Source: Dryocola clanedunensis
Lineage (GTDB): Bacteria; Pseudomonadota; Gammaproteobacteria; Enterobacterales; Enterobacteriaceae
Direction: 5' to 3' (one strand)
Length of the DNA stretch: 64,000 nt
Assembly (NCBI RefSeq): GCF_025215155.1
Contig: NZ_JALHAM010000121.1
Shown: in pieces, positions 43,821-52,502 of the stretch
Layout of the letters: each line of letters begins with the position of its first letter
Position numbering within the stretch: position 1 is the stretch's first letter
Made by a program: the position numbers and the translations under genes
The notes under the pieces: model-generated
Databases searched by the model: none
Told to the model about the DNA's origin: nothing
What the model saw: the letters and a program-made list of their open reading frames with translations, nothing else

Positions 43821-45227
43821 TTAGCGTTTCTTCACCGCCAGCTTAATTTTCTCTTCAAGCAGCTTCGCCACCGCGGCAAAAGCCGGAACGACAACAGAAT
43901 TACCAAACTGCCGGTACGCCTGGGTATCTGAAACCGGAATGCGGAACGACCTGCCCTGCACAGCTTCAAACCCCATCAGCCTTGCACATTCGCGCGGCGT
44001 TAAACGTCGAGGCCGGCGCAGCTGGTTATCAGGATCGTTAAAATCTTTTTCGCCAAGGGCTTTATCCCAGCCTCTGTCGACCAGAATCTCCGCTCCATCC
44101 TTAAAATATCGGGCGGAGAGCGTTCTCGCCACGCTGGCCGGGTTCGTCGGGTCAACCAGACCATAGCCAAAACCATTGCCTTTGGCCTGGTGCTTTTTGG
44201 CATAGTTATACAGGTACTTCCACAGCGTCGGCGTCAGGATATATTTCTCCTCCACCGTCGGCTCCAGCAGTTCACCAAAAGTTATGCGCCGTTTCGGATA
44301 AAGTGAATCAAGCGCCCGCAGCGTAAAGTCCTGATGCAAATTAAGATCGCGTCGGAACCCCACCAGCACGATGCGTTCGCGGTGCTGAGGCAGAAAGTTC
44401 TTACCATCGATAATCTTAGGGTCGCCCGATCCCACAACCGCTGCATCGGCGACTTCATAGCCCAGGCCATCGAGCGTTTCCATAATAATGCGGAAAGTGT
44501 TGCCCTTATCGTGGCTCTTCAGATTTTTAACGTTTTCCAGCACAAATATAGCCGGGCGTTTTGCATCAATGATGCGAGCGACATCGAAAAACAGCGTGCC
44601 CTGAGTTTCACAGGCAAATCCGTGCGCACGTCCTAACGCATTTTTCTTGGAGACACCGGCCAAAGAAAAGGGCTGGCAGGGAAAGCCAGCAAGCAAAACG
44701 TCGTGGTCAGGAAGGGTGGCCTTAATATGCGCCGCCGCTTCTTCATCGCTGAGATCGGTGCGGTGGCTTAGGGTGACATCGCGGATATCTTCGTTGAACT
44801 GATGCTGTTGGGGGTCACAGTACCAGTTGGCTTTATAAGTGCGCACCGCATACTTATTCCATTCGCTGGTAAACACGCACTGGCCGCCGATGGCCTCAAA
44901 GCCGCTGCGAATGCCGCCAATACCGGCAAACAGATCGATGAAACGGAAGGCGTATTTCCCATGATGTACAGGCGGCGCGGGGAGCATGCTTTTCAGCATC
45001 TCGGCCTCAGCAGAAGTTAAGCTGCGCGGGGCTGATTTATGATTAAACCAGCGGTTGAGGGATTCCCGCGTCCAGTCGCCGCTGACCTGTCGCAGCCGAT
45101 ACGCAACGGTTTTTTGATCGTAAATTTTGAGGATCTGGCCGACCAGCGCATGATCTGCTTCAGTCTGCTGCTGTTGCTGTAAAGCCTGTTCGGAGAGGTG
45201 TTCTGCAATCGCGTCTGGGTCGTTCAT
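43821..45227 (-). CDS. dcm: DNA-cytosine methyltransferase Dcm
   Basis: Orphan C5-cytosine methyltransferase; the E. coli enzyme methylates the inner C of CCWGG. The 468-residue protein has motif I FRFIDLFAGIGG (95-106), motif IV with catalytic C184 (GFPCQPFS), motif VI FVLENVKNL, motif VIII (QHRERIVLVG) and motif X (YRQFGNSVVVP). An N-terminal extension before motif I is typical for Dcm. Paired with vsr downstream. Confidence 0.97.
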   Translation of the reverse strand: MNDPDAIAEHLSEQALQQQQQTEADHALVGQILKIYDQKTVAYRLRQVSGDWTRESLNRWFNHKSAPRSLTSAEAEMLKSMLPAPPVHHGKYAFRFIDLFAGIGGIRSGFEAIGGQCVFTSEWNKYAVRTYKANWYCDPQQHQFNEDIRDVTLSHRTDLSDEEAAAHIKATLPDHDVLLAGFPCQPFSLAGVSKKNALGRAHGFACETQGTLFFDVARIIDAKRPAIFVLENVKNLKSHDKGNTFRIIMETLDGLGYEVADAAVVGSGDPKIIDGKNFLPQHRERIVLVGFRRDLNLHQDFTLRALDSLYPKRRITFGELLEPTVEEKYILTPTLWKYLYNYAKKHQAKGNGFGYGLVDPTNPASVARTLSARYFKDGAEILVDRGWDKALGEKDFNDPDNQLRRPRRLTPRECARLMGFEAVQGRSFRIPVSDTQAYRQFGNSVVVPAFAAVAKLLEEKIKLAVKKR

Positions 45228-45307
45228 CCTGAGCCCTGGAAGGGAAAATAAAGTGCAACTCTATCACCGATTTGACCCAGAGAGAATTGATGCCCACCTG
45301 TTGCGGG

Positions 45308-46009
45308 CTACGGTTTAGCGATAGAGATAAATTGTTCCAGCACATCTCGATCGAGGTCGTGGTAGTCGCCTTTCAGCTCGGCACAGAGTTTCGCCATGTA
45401 ATGCACCAGAAAATCGGCATTAAGACGCGCCAGCTCCCTGCCCGCTTCAGTTTGCATCGTTTCAGGAAGCTTAAAGAGTTTTTTCTGAAAATGGTCGAGT
45501 GCGTAAGTAGTGTCATCAAGCTCACGCTCCTGAGCTAGCGGATCGCGGCTGTCGAACAACGGTCGCCCAAGCGCCCCTGAGGTATAAAACACCCGAGCCA
45601 GACCAATGGCCCCGAGAGATTCCAGCCGATCGGCATCCTGCACAATTTTCGCTTCCAGGGTCTGCGGCGCGATGCCTGCGCTAAAGCTGTGTGCCTGAAC
45701 GGCATGTGCCACGGCATCATAAAGCTGATGGGGGAAATCGGGGAAATGCGCATCCAGAATACGCAGCGTCTCTTGTGCCGCCTGCGTCGAAGCAAGATGC
45801 CTTTGCGGGTGGTTTTTGGGAAGATTAACTATGTCATGAAAATAGCAGGCGGTCAGCACAACCAATCGGTCAGCTTCGGTGCCGGCCATTATTCGCTGCG
45901 CGGTTTTCCATACCCGATGAAAATGCGCGACATCATGAGCTTTATCATCCTGCGCCCAGTTGCCGTGCAGATAGACTTCAAAACGGTCTTGCCAGTGGGC
46001 TATCGGCAT
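45308..46009 (-). CDS. yedJ: HD-domain phosphohydrolase YedJ
   Basis: Predicted metal-dependent phosphohydrolase, 233 residues, substrate unknown. HD-domain residues are visible: H26 (KAHDVAHFHRVW), the HD pair in TACYFHDIV, H in AHAVQAHSFSAG and D in KIVQDADRLESLGAIGLARVF. Matches E. coli YedJ in length and position upstream of dcm on the same strand. Confidence 0.94.
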   Translation of the reverse strand: MPIAHWQDRFEVYLHGNWAQDDKAHDVAHFHRVWKTAQRIMAGTEADRLVVLTACYFHDIVNLPKNHPQRHLASTQAAQETLRILDAHFPDFPHQLYDAVAHAVQAHSFSAGIAPQTLEAKIVQDADRLESLGAIGLARVFYTSGALGRPLFDSRDPLAQERELDDTTYALDHFQKKLFKLPETMQTEAGRELARLNADFLVHYMAKLCAELKGDYHDLDRDVLEQFISIAKP

Positions 46010-46101
46010 ACGTACTCCTCAATTCGTTGCTAAACCCGATAACTAATATGAGTACAAGATCACATAATTAGCAAGTTAACTGGCAAAACCTGCCGCGAGA
46101 G

Positions 46102-46407
46102 CTAGCTGCGGTTGGATGAGCGGTGACGGCCCTGATAGTGACGAGGCCTTGTATACCAGACAATCCAGCCTAATACGGCGGCAACAGATCCCAGAACCAT
46201 CAGCCCCATTAAGGCCCCCATCAGCTTACCGCCCAAAGATCCCAAATCGCCCCCCGTTACGCTGCTGACAACCCAAAAATACTTCACCATCGTCCAGACG
46301 ATGTAGAGGCAAAAAGCATAAAACAACCACAGCGCTAATTTTCCCCCGGGGCTACGGGTTGGTTTTGCATCCATAAAGTTCAACATCTCACTGTTAACTG
46401 ACAACAT
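46102..46407 (-). CDS. yedR: Small inner membrane protein, probable YedR
   Basis: 101 residues with two or three membrane segments (LALWLFYAFCLYIVWTMVKYFWVV and LMGALMGLMVLGSVAAVLGWIVW) and a basic C-terminal tail (TRPRHYQGRHRSSNRS). The name is assigned mainly from position between yedJ and the yedS-type porin, as in E. coli; length is similar but I cannot confirm identity. Function unknown. The start could be the ATG at 46407 or a later one (MLNFMDAKP). Confidence 0.6.
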   Translation of the reverse strand: MLSVNSEMLNFMDAKPTRSPGGKLALWLFYAFCLYIVWTMVKYFWVVSSVTGGDLGSLGGKLMGALMGLMVLGSVAAVLGWIVWYTRPRHYQGRHRSSNRS

Positions 46408-46956
46408 TATTATTGCGACGGCACATCCATCTTCAGAATGTGATTTTTATCACATTTTACTCTGACATTGCTCGGATTTACCGATGTTTTTTGTTCCTCA
46501 TCAAACGCGGCGGGACGTCGGTTACTTTACATGCAGTCCGAGGGGTCTTCCTGGTGAAGGGAAAGAGAGGCTTAACGATAAACGCGCCGTCTGGAACTGC
46601 CTTTAGCTCGCACCAGCATCATTGCTTAATTAATAATAAACCATCACTTAATATAATCACCCCTGGTTGAGTTAACATTCACCGACGTATTAAAAAATGG
46701 AAACAGAATTATCCATTCATATTATTTATATAGATAACAAAATCATAAACCAATAAAATTAATATATTTATAATATTTTAATAAATTAAATAAAATCAAT
46801 ATATTAGATATAAATCACACCGTTACATATAGCAACATTTATTCCATGCAGGTTACATGTACAGGCGCAATAACCCTGAACTATTTCGCTACGATGTTGC
46901 AGGTTGTTTAGGACTGAAACAATCATTCATTCTAATAATATGAAGAGGGATTCTAT
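46408..46956. promoter_or_regulatory. Porin upstream regulatory region
   Basis: About 550 bases. The stretch 46680-46830 is extremely AT-rich, typical of OmpR/H-NS/LeuO-controlled porins of the OmpS class. AAGAGGGA lies 8-15 nt before the porin ATG. The E. coli sRNA gene rseX maps to this interval, but I find no stem-loop with a T-run that would support one here. Confidence 0.45.
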
Positions 46957-48099
46957 ATGAAAAGAACAGCATTGGCGTTAATCATTCCTGCAATACTGAC
47001 GATGGGCGCCGCAAACGCGGCGGAGATTTATAATAAAGACGGTAACAAACTGGACCTCTACGGGAAAGTCGATGCCCGTCACACGTTCTCCGATAATAAA
47101 GGAGATGACGGTGACGGCACTTACGCCCAGGTTGGTTTCAAAGGTGAAACTCAAATCACCAGCGAACTCACCGGCTATGGCCAGTGGGAATACAAAATGA
47201 TGGCCAATAACGTCGAGGGTAGCGATAAGCAGGCATGGACTCGTCTTGCTTATGCGGGCCTGCAGTTTGGCGATTACGGCTCCTTTGATTACGGCCGTAA
47301 CTACGGTGTGGTTTACGATATTGATGCCTGGACGGATATGCTGCCGGTCTTTGGGGGCGATACTGCTGCCGCCACAGATAACTTTATGATGGGTCGTACG
47401 AACGGCGTTGCCACCTACCGTAATAGTGATTTCTTCGGTCTGGTTGAAGGTCTGAATTTTGCTGTGCAGTACCAGGGTAATAATGAAAGCGGCCCGCACG
47501 AAGATGAAGATGGCAATTTAATTGATGTCCAGGAAGGCACCAATAATGGGCGCAGCGTCGGTTACCAGAATGGCGATGGCTGGGGTATCTCTTCCAGCTA
47601 TGACTTCGGCGGCTATGGGTTCAGCGCGGGTGCAGCCTACGCCTCTTCGGACAGAACTAACGAACAGCGGCGTTACACCACCGCTGGTGGGGATAAGGCA
47701 GATGCCTGGACCGTGGGCCTGAAATACGACGCGAACAATATTTATCTGGCCACAATGTATGCAGAGACCCGGAATATGACCCGTTTTGGGGGTTCCGATG
47801 CCTTTGTTGCTAACAAAACCCAGAACTTTGAAGTCGTCGCGCAGTACCAGTTCGACTTCGGCCTGCGTCCCTCTGTTGCCTACCTGCAATCGAAGGGTAA
47901 AGAGCTGAACTCGGCCTACGGCAATGACAAAGATCTGGTGAAATATGTCGACGTTGCCACCTATTACTACTTCAACAAAAACTTCTCAGCCTATGCTGAT
48001 TACAAAATCAACCTGCTGGATGACAACAGCGACTTCTACAGTGCTGCCGGCATTTCCACTGACGATGTTGTTGGCATCGGCATGATCTATCAATTCTAA
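46957..48099 (+). CDS. General porin of the OmpC/OmpF superfamily (YedS/OmpS1-like)
   Basis: Trimeric 16-strand outer membrane porin, 380 residues. Signal peptide MKRTALALIIPAILTMGAANA is cleaved before AEIYNKDGNKLDLYGKV, the family hallmark. The constriction loop L3 shows a PVFGGDT variant of PEFGGD, and the C-terminus ends in Phe (GIGMIYQF) as needed for BAM recognition. Its location after yedJ-yedR matches Salmonella ompS1 and the E. coli yedS pseudogene, so it is a quiescent-type porin rather than OmpC itself. It ends at a strong terminator. Confidence 0.92.
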   Translation: MKRTALALIIPAILTMGAANAAEIYNKDGNKLDLYGKVDARHTFSDNKGDDGDGTYAQVGFKGETQITSELTGYGQWEYKMMANNVEGSDKQAWTRLAYAGLQFGDYGSFDYGRNYGVVYDIDAWTDMLPVFGGDTAAATDNFMMGRTNGVATYRNSDFFGLVEGLNFAVQYQGNNESGPHEDEDGNLIDVQEGTNNGRSVGYQNGDGWGISSSYDFGGYGFSAGAAYASSDRTNEQRRYTTAGGDKADAWTVGLKYDANNIYLATMYAETRNMTRFGGSDAFVANKTQNFEVVAQYQFDFGLRPSVAYLQSKGKELNSAYGNDKDLVKYVDVATYYYFNKNFSAYADYKINLLDDNSDFYSAAGISTDDVVGIGMIYQF

Positions 48100-48128
48100 A
48101 AACTAAGCCTTACCCCCTTGTTTCATTT

Positions 48129-48152
48129 AGCCCGCCCGTGCGGGCTTTTTTT
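48129..48152 (+). terminator. Terminator of the porin gene
   Basis: GCCCGC and GCGGGC around CCGT, followed by seven T, about 30 nt past the porin stop. Confidence 0.92.
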
Positions 48153-48350
48153 GTGCCCGTGCTAGCGACATCCCCGTTTGATTCAACAGCATAATAATCT
48201 CATCTAAAGTTATTCATCGACAGCAGGGCCACTTGTGACCCGTGTCGTTGAAGTGAAAATCATTAAGTGCTTGAATAGCGGCCCGCCGAGTGGGATTAAT
48301 GATACCGAAATCTTCTCTCCCGTAACCATGATGACTTTGTGAGCAAGTAC

Positions 48351-49148
48351 ATGATTAAGTGGCCCTGGAAAGTAAGTGATTCATCCGCTGTCTCCGCTTT
48401 GCCCTGGGAGCAGGCGTTTGCTATTCCCGTGCTGGCCGCCCTCACCTCTGTAGAGCAAGAAAAGCTTATCCGTCTCGCCAATCGCTTTCTCCAGCAGAAA
48501 CGGCTGGTCCCCCTGCAGGGCTTTGAGCTTGATGAGCTGAAAAGCGCACGTATTGCCCTGCTGTTTTGTCTGCCGGTCATGGAGCTGGGGCTGGAGTGGC
48601 TGGATGGCTTCCACGAAGTGCTGATTTACCCGGCCCCTTTTGTCGTTGACGACGAATGGCAGGATGATTTTGGCCTGGTACATCACCAGCGGGTTGTGCA
48701 GTCCGGGCAGAGCTGGCAGCAGGGTCCCGTTGTGCTTAACTGGCTGGACGTGCAGGACTCCTTTGACGCATCGGGTTTCAACCTCATCGTTCACGAAGTG
48801 GCGCATAAACTCGACATGCGTAACGGCGACAGAGCAAGCGGTGTGCCGCTTATTGCTCTGCGGGATGTTGCCGCCTGGGAGCACGATCTGTTTGCCGCCA
48901 TGAACAACATTCAGGATGAAATCGATCTGGTTGGGGAAAATGCCGCCAGCATTGATGCCTATGCGGCAAGCGAACCGGCAGAGTGTTTTGCGGTGCTATC
49001 TGAATATTTCTTTAGCGCGCCAGAGCTACTGGCTCCTCGTTTCCCGTCGCTTTACCAACGCTTTCGACTGTTTTACGGTCAGGATCCCCTGCAACGCCTG
49101 CGTCGAAATGAAAACCCCCACGAGGCAGACGGAAAAACGGTGCATTAA
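48351..49148 (+). CDS. mtfA: Mlc titration factor / zinc peptidase MtfA
   Basis: Cytosolic zinc metallopeptidase that binds and inactivates the glucose repressor Mlc, raising ptsG expression. The 265-residue protein has the zinc motif H148-E149-V-A-H152 (NLIVHEVAHKLDMRNGD) and the third-ligand region AECFAVLSEYFF. I chose the ATG at 48351 (MIKWPWKVSD) for agreement with the family length; an ATG 12 nt upstream is also possible. Followed by tRNA-Asn as in E. coli. Confidence 0.95.
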   Translation: MIKWPWKVSDSSAVSALPWEQAFAIPVLAALTSVEQEKLIRLANRFLQQKRLVPLQGFELDELKSARIALLFCLPVMELGLEWLDGFHEVLIYPAPFVVDDEWQDDFGLVHHQRVVQSGQSWQQGPVVLNWLDVQDSFDASGFNLIVHEVAHKLDMRNGDRASGVPLIALRDVAAWEHDLFAAMNNIQDEIDLVGENAASIDAYAASEPAECFAVLSEYFFSAPELLAPRFPSLYQRFRLFYGQDPLQRLRRNENPHEADGKTVH

Positions 49149-49248
49149 TTCGACAAGTTGAGCTTAATTTGCTCAGTTGAATCAAGGTGTTATTTTTGTC
49201 GTTGACTCTTTTTAAGCGTGAGGCTACTATTTGCCTCGTTCAAACGAT

Positions 49249-49324
49249 TCCTCTGTAGTTCAGTCGGTAGAACGGCGGACTGTTAATCCGTATGTCACTG
49301 GTTCGAGTCCAGTCAGAGGAGCCA
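49249..49324 (+). tRNA. asnT: tRNA-Asn (GTT anticodon)
   Basis: 76 nt: acceptor TCCTCTG pairing with CAGAGGA, anticodon loop GACTGTTAATC with GTT, T-arm CTGGTTCGAGTCCAG and encoded GCCA end. Position after mtfA corresponds to asnT of E. coli. Such tRNA-Asn genes are common integration sites of genomic islands; no integrase or repeated 3' end is seen here. Confidence 0.96.
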
Positions 49325-49759
49325 ACTTCTTGTTTTACCCCCCCTGTGCATTCTTATGTCATTCCGCTTTCATGTTCTAAAGTACAAATCCTCACCGAAG
49401 CCAACTCTTTCCGTCATTATCCTGCGCGGGTCGCAAGGCATTTCCTACTCAATTTATCTGTTCTATCCATAGCCCGAAAAGACCTGCCGTTAGTCACAAA
49501 ACCTTCCCCCTGGAGTGCGAGCTATTGAAAGACTTTCATTCGCTTGATGAGCGGTTGCAGGGACTGTTTTCTTTGCTGAACTAACCGTATTACCTCGCTT
49601 TATTCATCTTTGAATCAGGGTTACACCTAAAAAAGTCAACCTGTCGATCGTCTAGATTTAAATAACTTCGCCGTCCCCCACCGTCGCCTATTCCATATAA
49701 TGGTCCGTTTTCAATTCTCCCAGGCGTGTCGACATGCCATTCAACCGGAACAATTTATA
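49325..49759. other. Gene-free stretch after tRNA-Asn
   Basis: About 435 bases with no supported gene. I see no integrase remnant, no copy of the tRNA 3' end and no clear terminator. The promoter of the following transporter gene must lie in its right part. Confidence 0.4.
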
Positions 49760-50869
49760 ATGGAACCCAATGATTTAATTACCATTGAAAGAAGAATCGT
49801 TACCCGATTTCTGGATATGTTCATCAAGTTTGGACTGATGCTGGCCCTTGCCTCTTTCTGCTTTACCGTATTCTCTCCGTTCCTCAATGTCATCCTGTGG
49901 GGATTGATTCTGGCCGTCACGCTCTATCCGCTGCATCAATATTTTGCCAAACGACTGGGGGGCAAACAGGGTCTGGCCTCTACCGTGCTGGTTCTGCTTG
50001 GTTTACTGATTATCGTCGTACCGACAATCATTATGATCACTTCCCTGGGTGAGAGTACCAGCGCGCTGGTTGAACATGTCACCCATTCTCAGCTGGTTAT
50101 CCCACCGCCAGGTGAACACATCGGCACCATCCCCGTCATTGGCGGTAAACTGTATGAATTCTGGCTGAAAGCCTCGACGGACCTGCCAGGGCTTATCAGC
50201 GTTCACCACACTCAGGTGGCGAAAGCGGCCAGACTGCTGCTTGCCGTCGTGGCGAGTATGGGCGGGAGTTTGTTAGGTTTCGTGGTTTCGCTTATCGCCG
50301 CTGGCGTCATGATGGCAATGGGCGCAGCGGGTGCGAACAGCGCGACCCGAATCGCTATGCGTATCACCGATGAAAAGAAAGGCCCGGCGCTAACCAAACT
50401 CTGTACCGGCACCATTCGCGCGGTGGCCCAGGGGGTGATCGGCGTCGCGCTGCTCCAGTCATTACTGACAGGCATCATTATGATTCTGGCCGGGATACCA
50501 GCCGCGGGTATTTTCTTCATCGGCGCGCTGATTCTGGGTATCGCTCAGGTTCCCCTGCTGCTGGTGACGTTGCCGGCAATCATTATCATGTGGATGACGG
50601 GCGACCACGGCACGGCAATGAACATCGTCTATACCGTCCTGCTGGTTGTTGCGGGCATGGTTGATAACGTTCTTAAGCCAATGATGCTCGGCCGGGGCGT
50701 GGATGCGCCAATGCCCGTCGTGCTGATTGGTGCGCTGGGAGGCATGGCGGCCGATGGTATCCTCGGCATGTTTATCGGTGCAACGCTGCTCTCTATTGGC
50801 TACCTCATCTTTATGGCATGGGTCAATGAAGGCCTGAAAAAAGCCGCACTTGAGAACGCCTCGCTTTAA
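49760..50869 (+). CDS. AI-2E family transporter (PerM/YdiK-like)
   Basis: Polytopic inner-membrane protein of the AI-2 exporter superfamily, whose members export autoinducer-2 or exchange ions; the substrate is not predictable. Start at 49760 (MEPNDLITIERRIVTRFLDM) gives 369 residues with CGGAAC about 10 nt ahead; the frame extends 20 codons upstream without a ribosome site. Around eight hydrophobic segments are visible, with the family C-terminal motif VVAGMVDNVLKPMMLGRGVD. Lies alone after tRNA-Asn. Confidence 0.88.
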   Translation: MEPNDLITIERRIVTRFLDMFIKFGLMLALASFCFTVFSPFLNVILWGLILAVTLYPLHQYFAKRLGGKQGLASTVLVLLGLLIIVVPTIIMITSLGESTSALVEHVTHSQLVIPPPGEHIGTIPVIGGKLYEFWLKASTDLPGLISVHHTQVAKAARLLLAVVASMGGSLLGFVVSLIAAGVMMAMGAAGANSATRIAMRITDEKKGPALTKLCTGTIRAVAQGVIGVALLQSLLTGIIMILAGIPAAGIFFIGALILGIAQVPLLLVTLPAIIIMWMTGDHGTAMNIVYTVLLVVAGMVDNVLKPMMLGRGVDAPMPVVLIGALGGMAADGILGMFIGATLLSIGYLIFMAWVNEGLKKAALENASL

Positions 50870-50879
50870 ATAGTTGACC

Positions 50880-50904
50880 AGACGCCCTGTTAATTAGGGC
50901 GTCT
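50880..50904 (+). terminator. Hairpin after the AI-2E transporter gene
   Basis: AGACGCCCT pairs perfectly with AGGGCGTCT around GTTAATT, 10 nt past the stop. Only a GTGAC tail follows, so termination efficiency is uncertain. Confidence 0.6.
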
Positions 50905-51173
50905 GTGACACTTCTGGCCGCGCATCTGGCGAATCAGAGAACAACCATTTCACTGCCAGTACATAATAAATGTAGTGAGCTATATTCCTTAAAATAATAT
51001 CTTCCTTCCCTTCAATAAATTCTAAAATTCAGAATCCAGCCAGATAAAATAAATTGTTTTATCTATTGCGTTGAATTACCTTTTAAAAAAACCTTAACAG
51101 CGTCTTTATTGCTCTATTTCTTAACTTGTACCCGCATTTTAGTCAGCGACGCAGAACATCTCTGGACAAAATA

Positions 51174-51509
51174 ATGAATAAACGGATGTTACCTCTCTGG
51201 AGTGCAGCTATTTTGCTCCCGGGGCTGGTTTATTCTACGCCCGATGAACAACGCGACGAACTGCAACCTCTGAACCAACATCAAAGACAAAAATCACAGC
51301 AGCAGCAGGTGACGGCTGTAGCCCCCTGTGTACGCCAGCCTCCAGATCTTACCGCACCGGCAAAGACCTTCCCCTTTCGTGATGAACAACCTTGCTCCGC
51401 CATTTCACAAATAAGGTTAAGCGGTACAGATGATCTCCCCTACTGGCTTCAACCGTTCGGGAATGTTGAATTTATTCATGGGCAGAGGCAATCTGCTCAC
51501 AACTACTAA
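51174..51509 (+). pseudogene. Truncated two-partner-secretion transporter (TpsB/ShlB-FhaC type), N-terminal remnant
   Basis: The 111-residue frame has a signal peptide (MNKRMLPLWSAAILLPGLVYS), a Gln-rich periplasmic helix (HQRQKSQQQQ) and the start of a POTRA domain of ShlB/FhaC-type transporters: FPFRDEQPCSAISQIRLSGTDDLPYWLQP matches the usual FPxExPCFxIxxIxLxG...WLQ pattern. It then stops, whereas an intact TpsB has about 550 residues with a 16-strand barrel. No TpsA partner or barrel remnant is visible nearby, so this is a fossil of a lost two-partner secretion locus. Alternative: a short exported protein using the same fold, less likely. Confidence 0.65.
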
Positions 51510-51521
51510 AAGGAAAGAGTA

Positions 51522-52106
51522 ATGAAAAAAACAATCGTGGCAGCATTGGTCGTGGCAGGAAGTTTGCTGACGTTTCAGGACGCGATGGCAGATAGCCAGA
51601 CCGTAAGCGTGGGCTGGGCGCACAGCGATGCCGAAAATTTGAATGATCTGGACGGTGTCAATGTTCAGTACCGCTACGAATGGAATTCACCGGTCAGCCT
51701 CGTGACGTCCTTTACCTATATGAGCGGCAGCGATGATGATTCCTGGCGCGACGTCTGGGGCAATTCGAACAAGCAAAATGTGGAGACTAAATATTACTCC
51801 CTGCTGGCCGGGCCTGCTTACCGCATCAATGAATACGTCAGCCTCTACGGGCTGATTGGGGCGGCTTACACCAAAGCGGACGTCGACTATAAGTGGCGAA
51901 GCAGCGTTGCGGCAAATGAGGCTGACGGCCATAAAACCATTCATGGCTCTGATAACTCCACGAGCGTTGCCTATGCCGTGGGTGTGAGCATTAACCCGAT
52001 GGAAAATCTGGCTATCTATCTTGGTTACGAAGGATCCAGCGCAGATATTTACGACGACAGCGTTTCCATCGACGGCTTTAACCTCGGCGTGGGCTACCGC
52101 TTCTAG
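51522..52106 (+). CDS. Ail/Lom/OmpX-family outer membrane protein
   Basis: Eight-strand beta-barrel of the Ail/Lom/PagC/Rck/OmpX family, members of which give adhesion and serum resistance. The 194-residue protein has a signal peptide (MKKTIVAALVVAGSLLTFQDAMA), barrel strands with alternating hydrophobic residues (QTVSVGWAHSD, GVNVQYRYEW, YYSLLAGPAYRINEYVSLYGLIGAAY) and the C-terminal BAM signal FNLGVGYRF. Loop 3 (residues about 130-155) is polar and His-rich. AAGGAAAGAG before the ATG is a strong ribosome site. It follows the TpsB remnant by 12 nt. Confidence 0.92.
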   Translation: MKKTIVAALVVAGSLLTFQDAMADSQTVSVGWAHSDAENLNDLDGVNVQYRYEWNSPVSLVTSFTYMSGSDDDSWRDVWGNSNKQNVETKYYSLLAGPAYRINEYVSLYGLIGAAYTKADVDYKWRSSVAANEADGHKTIHGSDNSTSVAYAVGVSINPMENLAIYLGYEGSSADIYDDSVSIDGFNLGVGYRF

Positions 52107-52119
52107 TTCCGCTTTTGCA

Positions 52120-52135
52120 CGCTCCGTAAGGAGCG
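52120..52135. repeat. Stem-loop CGCTCC/GGAGCG, left copy flanking the 139-bp element
   Basis: CGCTCC-GTAA-GGAGCG, 13 nt past the Ail-family stop codon. It is near-identical to the stem-loop at 52279-52294, and the two lie on either side of the 139-bp element. Confidence 0.85.
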
Positions 52136-52139
52136 TCAT

Positions 52140-52278
52140 ACTGATGACAAACCCAAAGCGAATGCACTTCGCAAAGATCTCACCGAATAAATAACAAGGA
52201 AAATCAATTTATTGATTTTCGTCTGCTTATCACAAAGAAGGAAAAACCACGTTTTTTCCTTCTTTGTCAGTAATCTAA
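52140..52278 (+). repeat. 139-bp dispersed element, copy 1
   Basis: Runs from ACTGATGACAAAC to GTCAGTAATCTAA. The same 139 bp occurs in reverse orientation at 61820-61958 with about nine substitutions and no gaps in my hand alignment. It contains a perfect palindrome (AAAATCAATTTATTGATTTT) and a 13-bp stem (AAAGAAGGAAAAA...TTTTTTCCTTCTTT), and its ends are short inverted repeats TGACAAA/TTTGTCA. It has no coding capacity. It is flanked by duplicated hairpins. Confidence 0.85.
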
Positions 52279-52326
52279 CGCTCCGCAAGGAGCGTCATAT
52301 TAATGACAAATCTAAAGCGAATGCAC
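52279..52326. repeat. Second stem-loop plus partial start of the element
   Basis: CGCTCC-GCAA-GGAGCG (52279-52294) is followed by TCATATTAATGACAAATCTAAAGCGAATGCAC, a diverged copy of the first 27 or so bases of the element. Together they repeat the 47-bp unit at 52120-52166, making a hairpin-element-hairpin-partial-element series. Confidence 0.8.
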
Positions 52327-52502
52327 CGGGCAGCGGTGGCCGCCATCATCAGTGAGCAGGACTCGAATAAACACCATATTAAACAGCAGAACATGAGTTT
52401 ACCCGGCTCGCCACACGAACAATCCTCCCTCTTTCTCTGCGACAGCCTCCCTGCTCTATAGTTAACACACCATTTCTGAATTAGCTGAGGCTGCGACATA
52501 CG

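Noticed and set aside
46413..46670. 85-codon plus-strand frame upstream of the porin
   Set aside because: No ribosome site, basic random-like sequence, and it occupies the expected promoter region.
46408..46956. RseX-type small RNA between yedR and the porin
   Set aside because: Position suggests it, but I see no stem-loop with T-run or recognisable sequence there.
49249..49324. tRNA-Asn as an active island attachment site
   Set aside because: No integrase, no repeated tRNA 3' end and no direct repeat of the CAGTCAGAGGAGCCA segment were found in the window.
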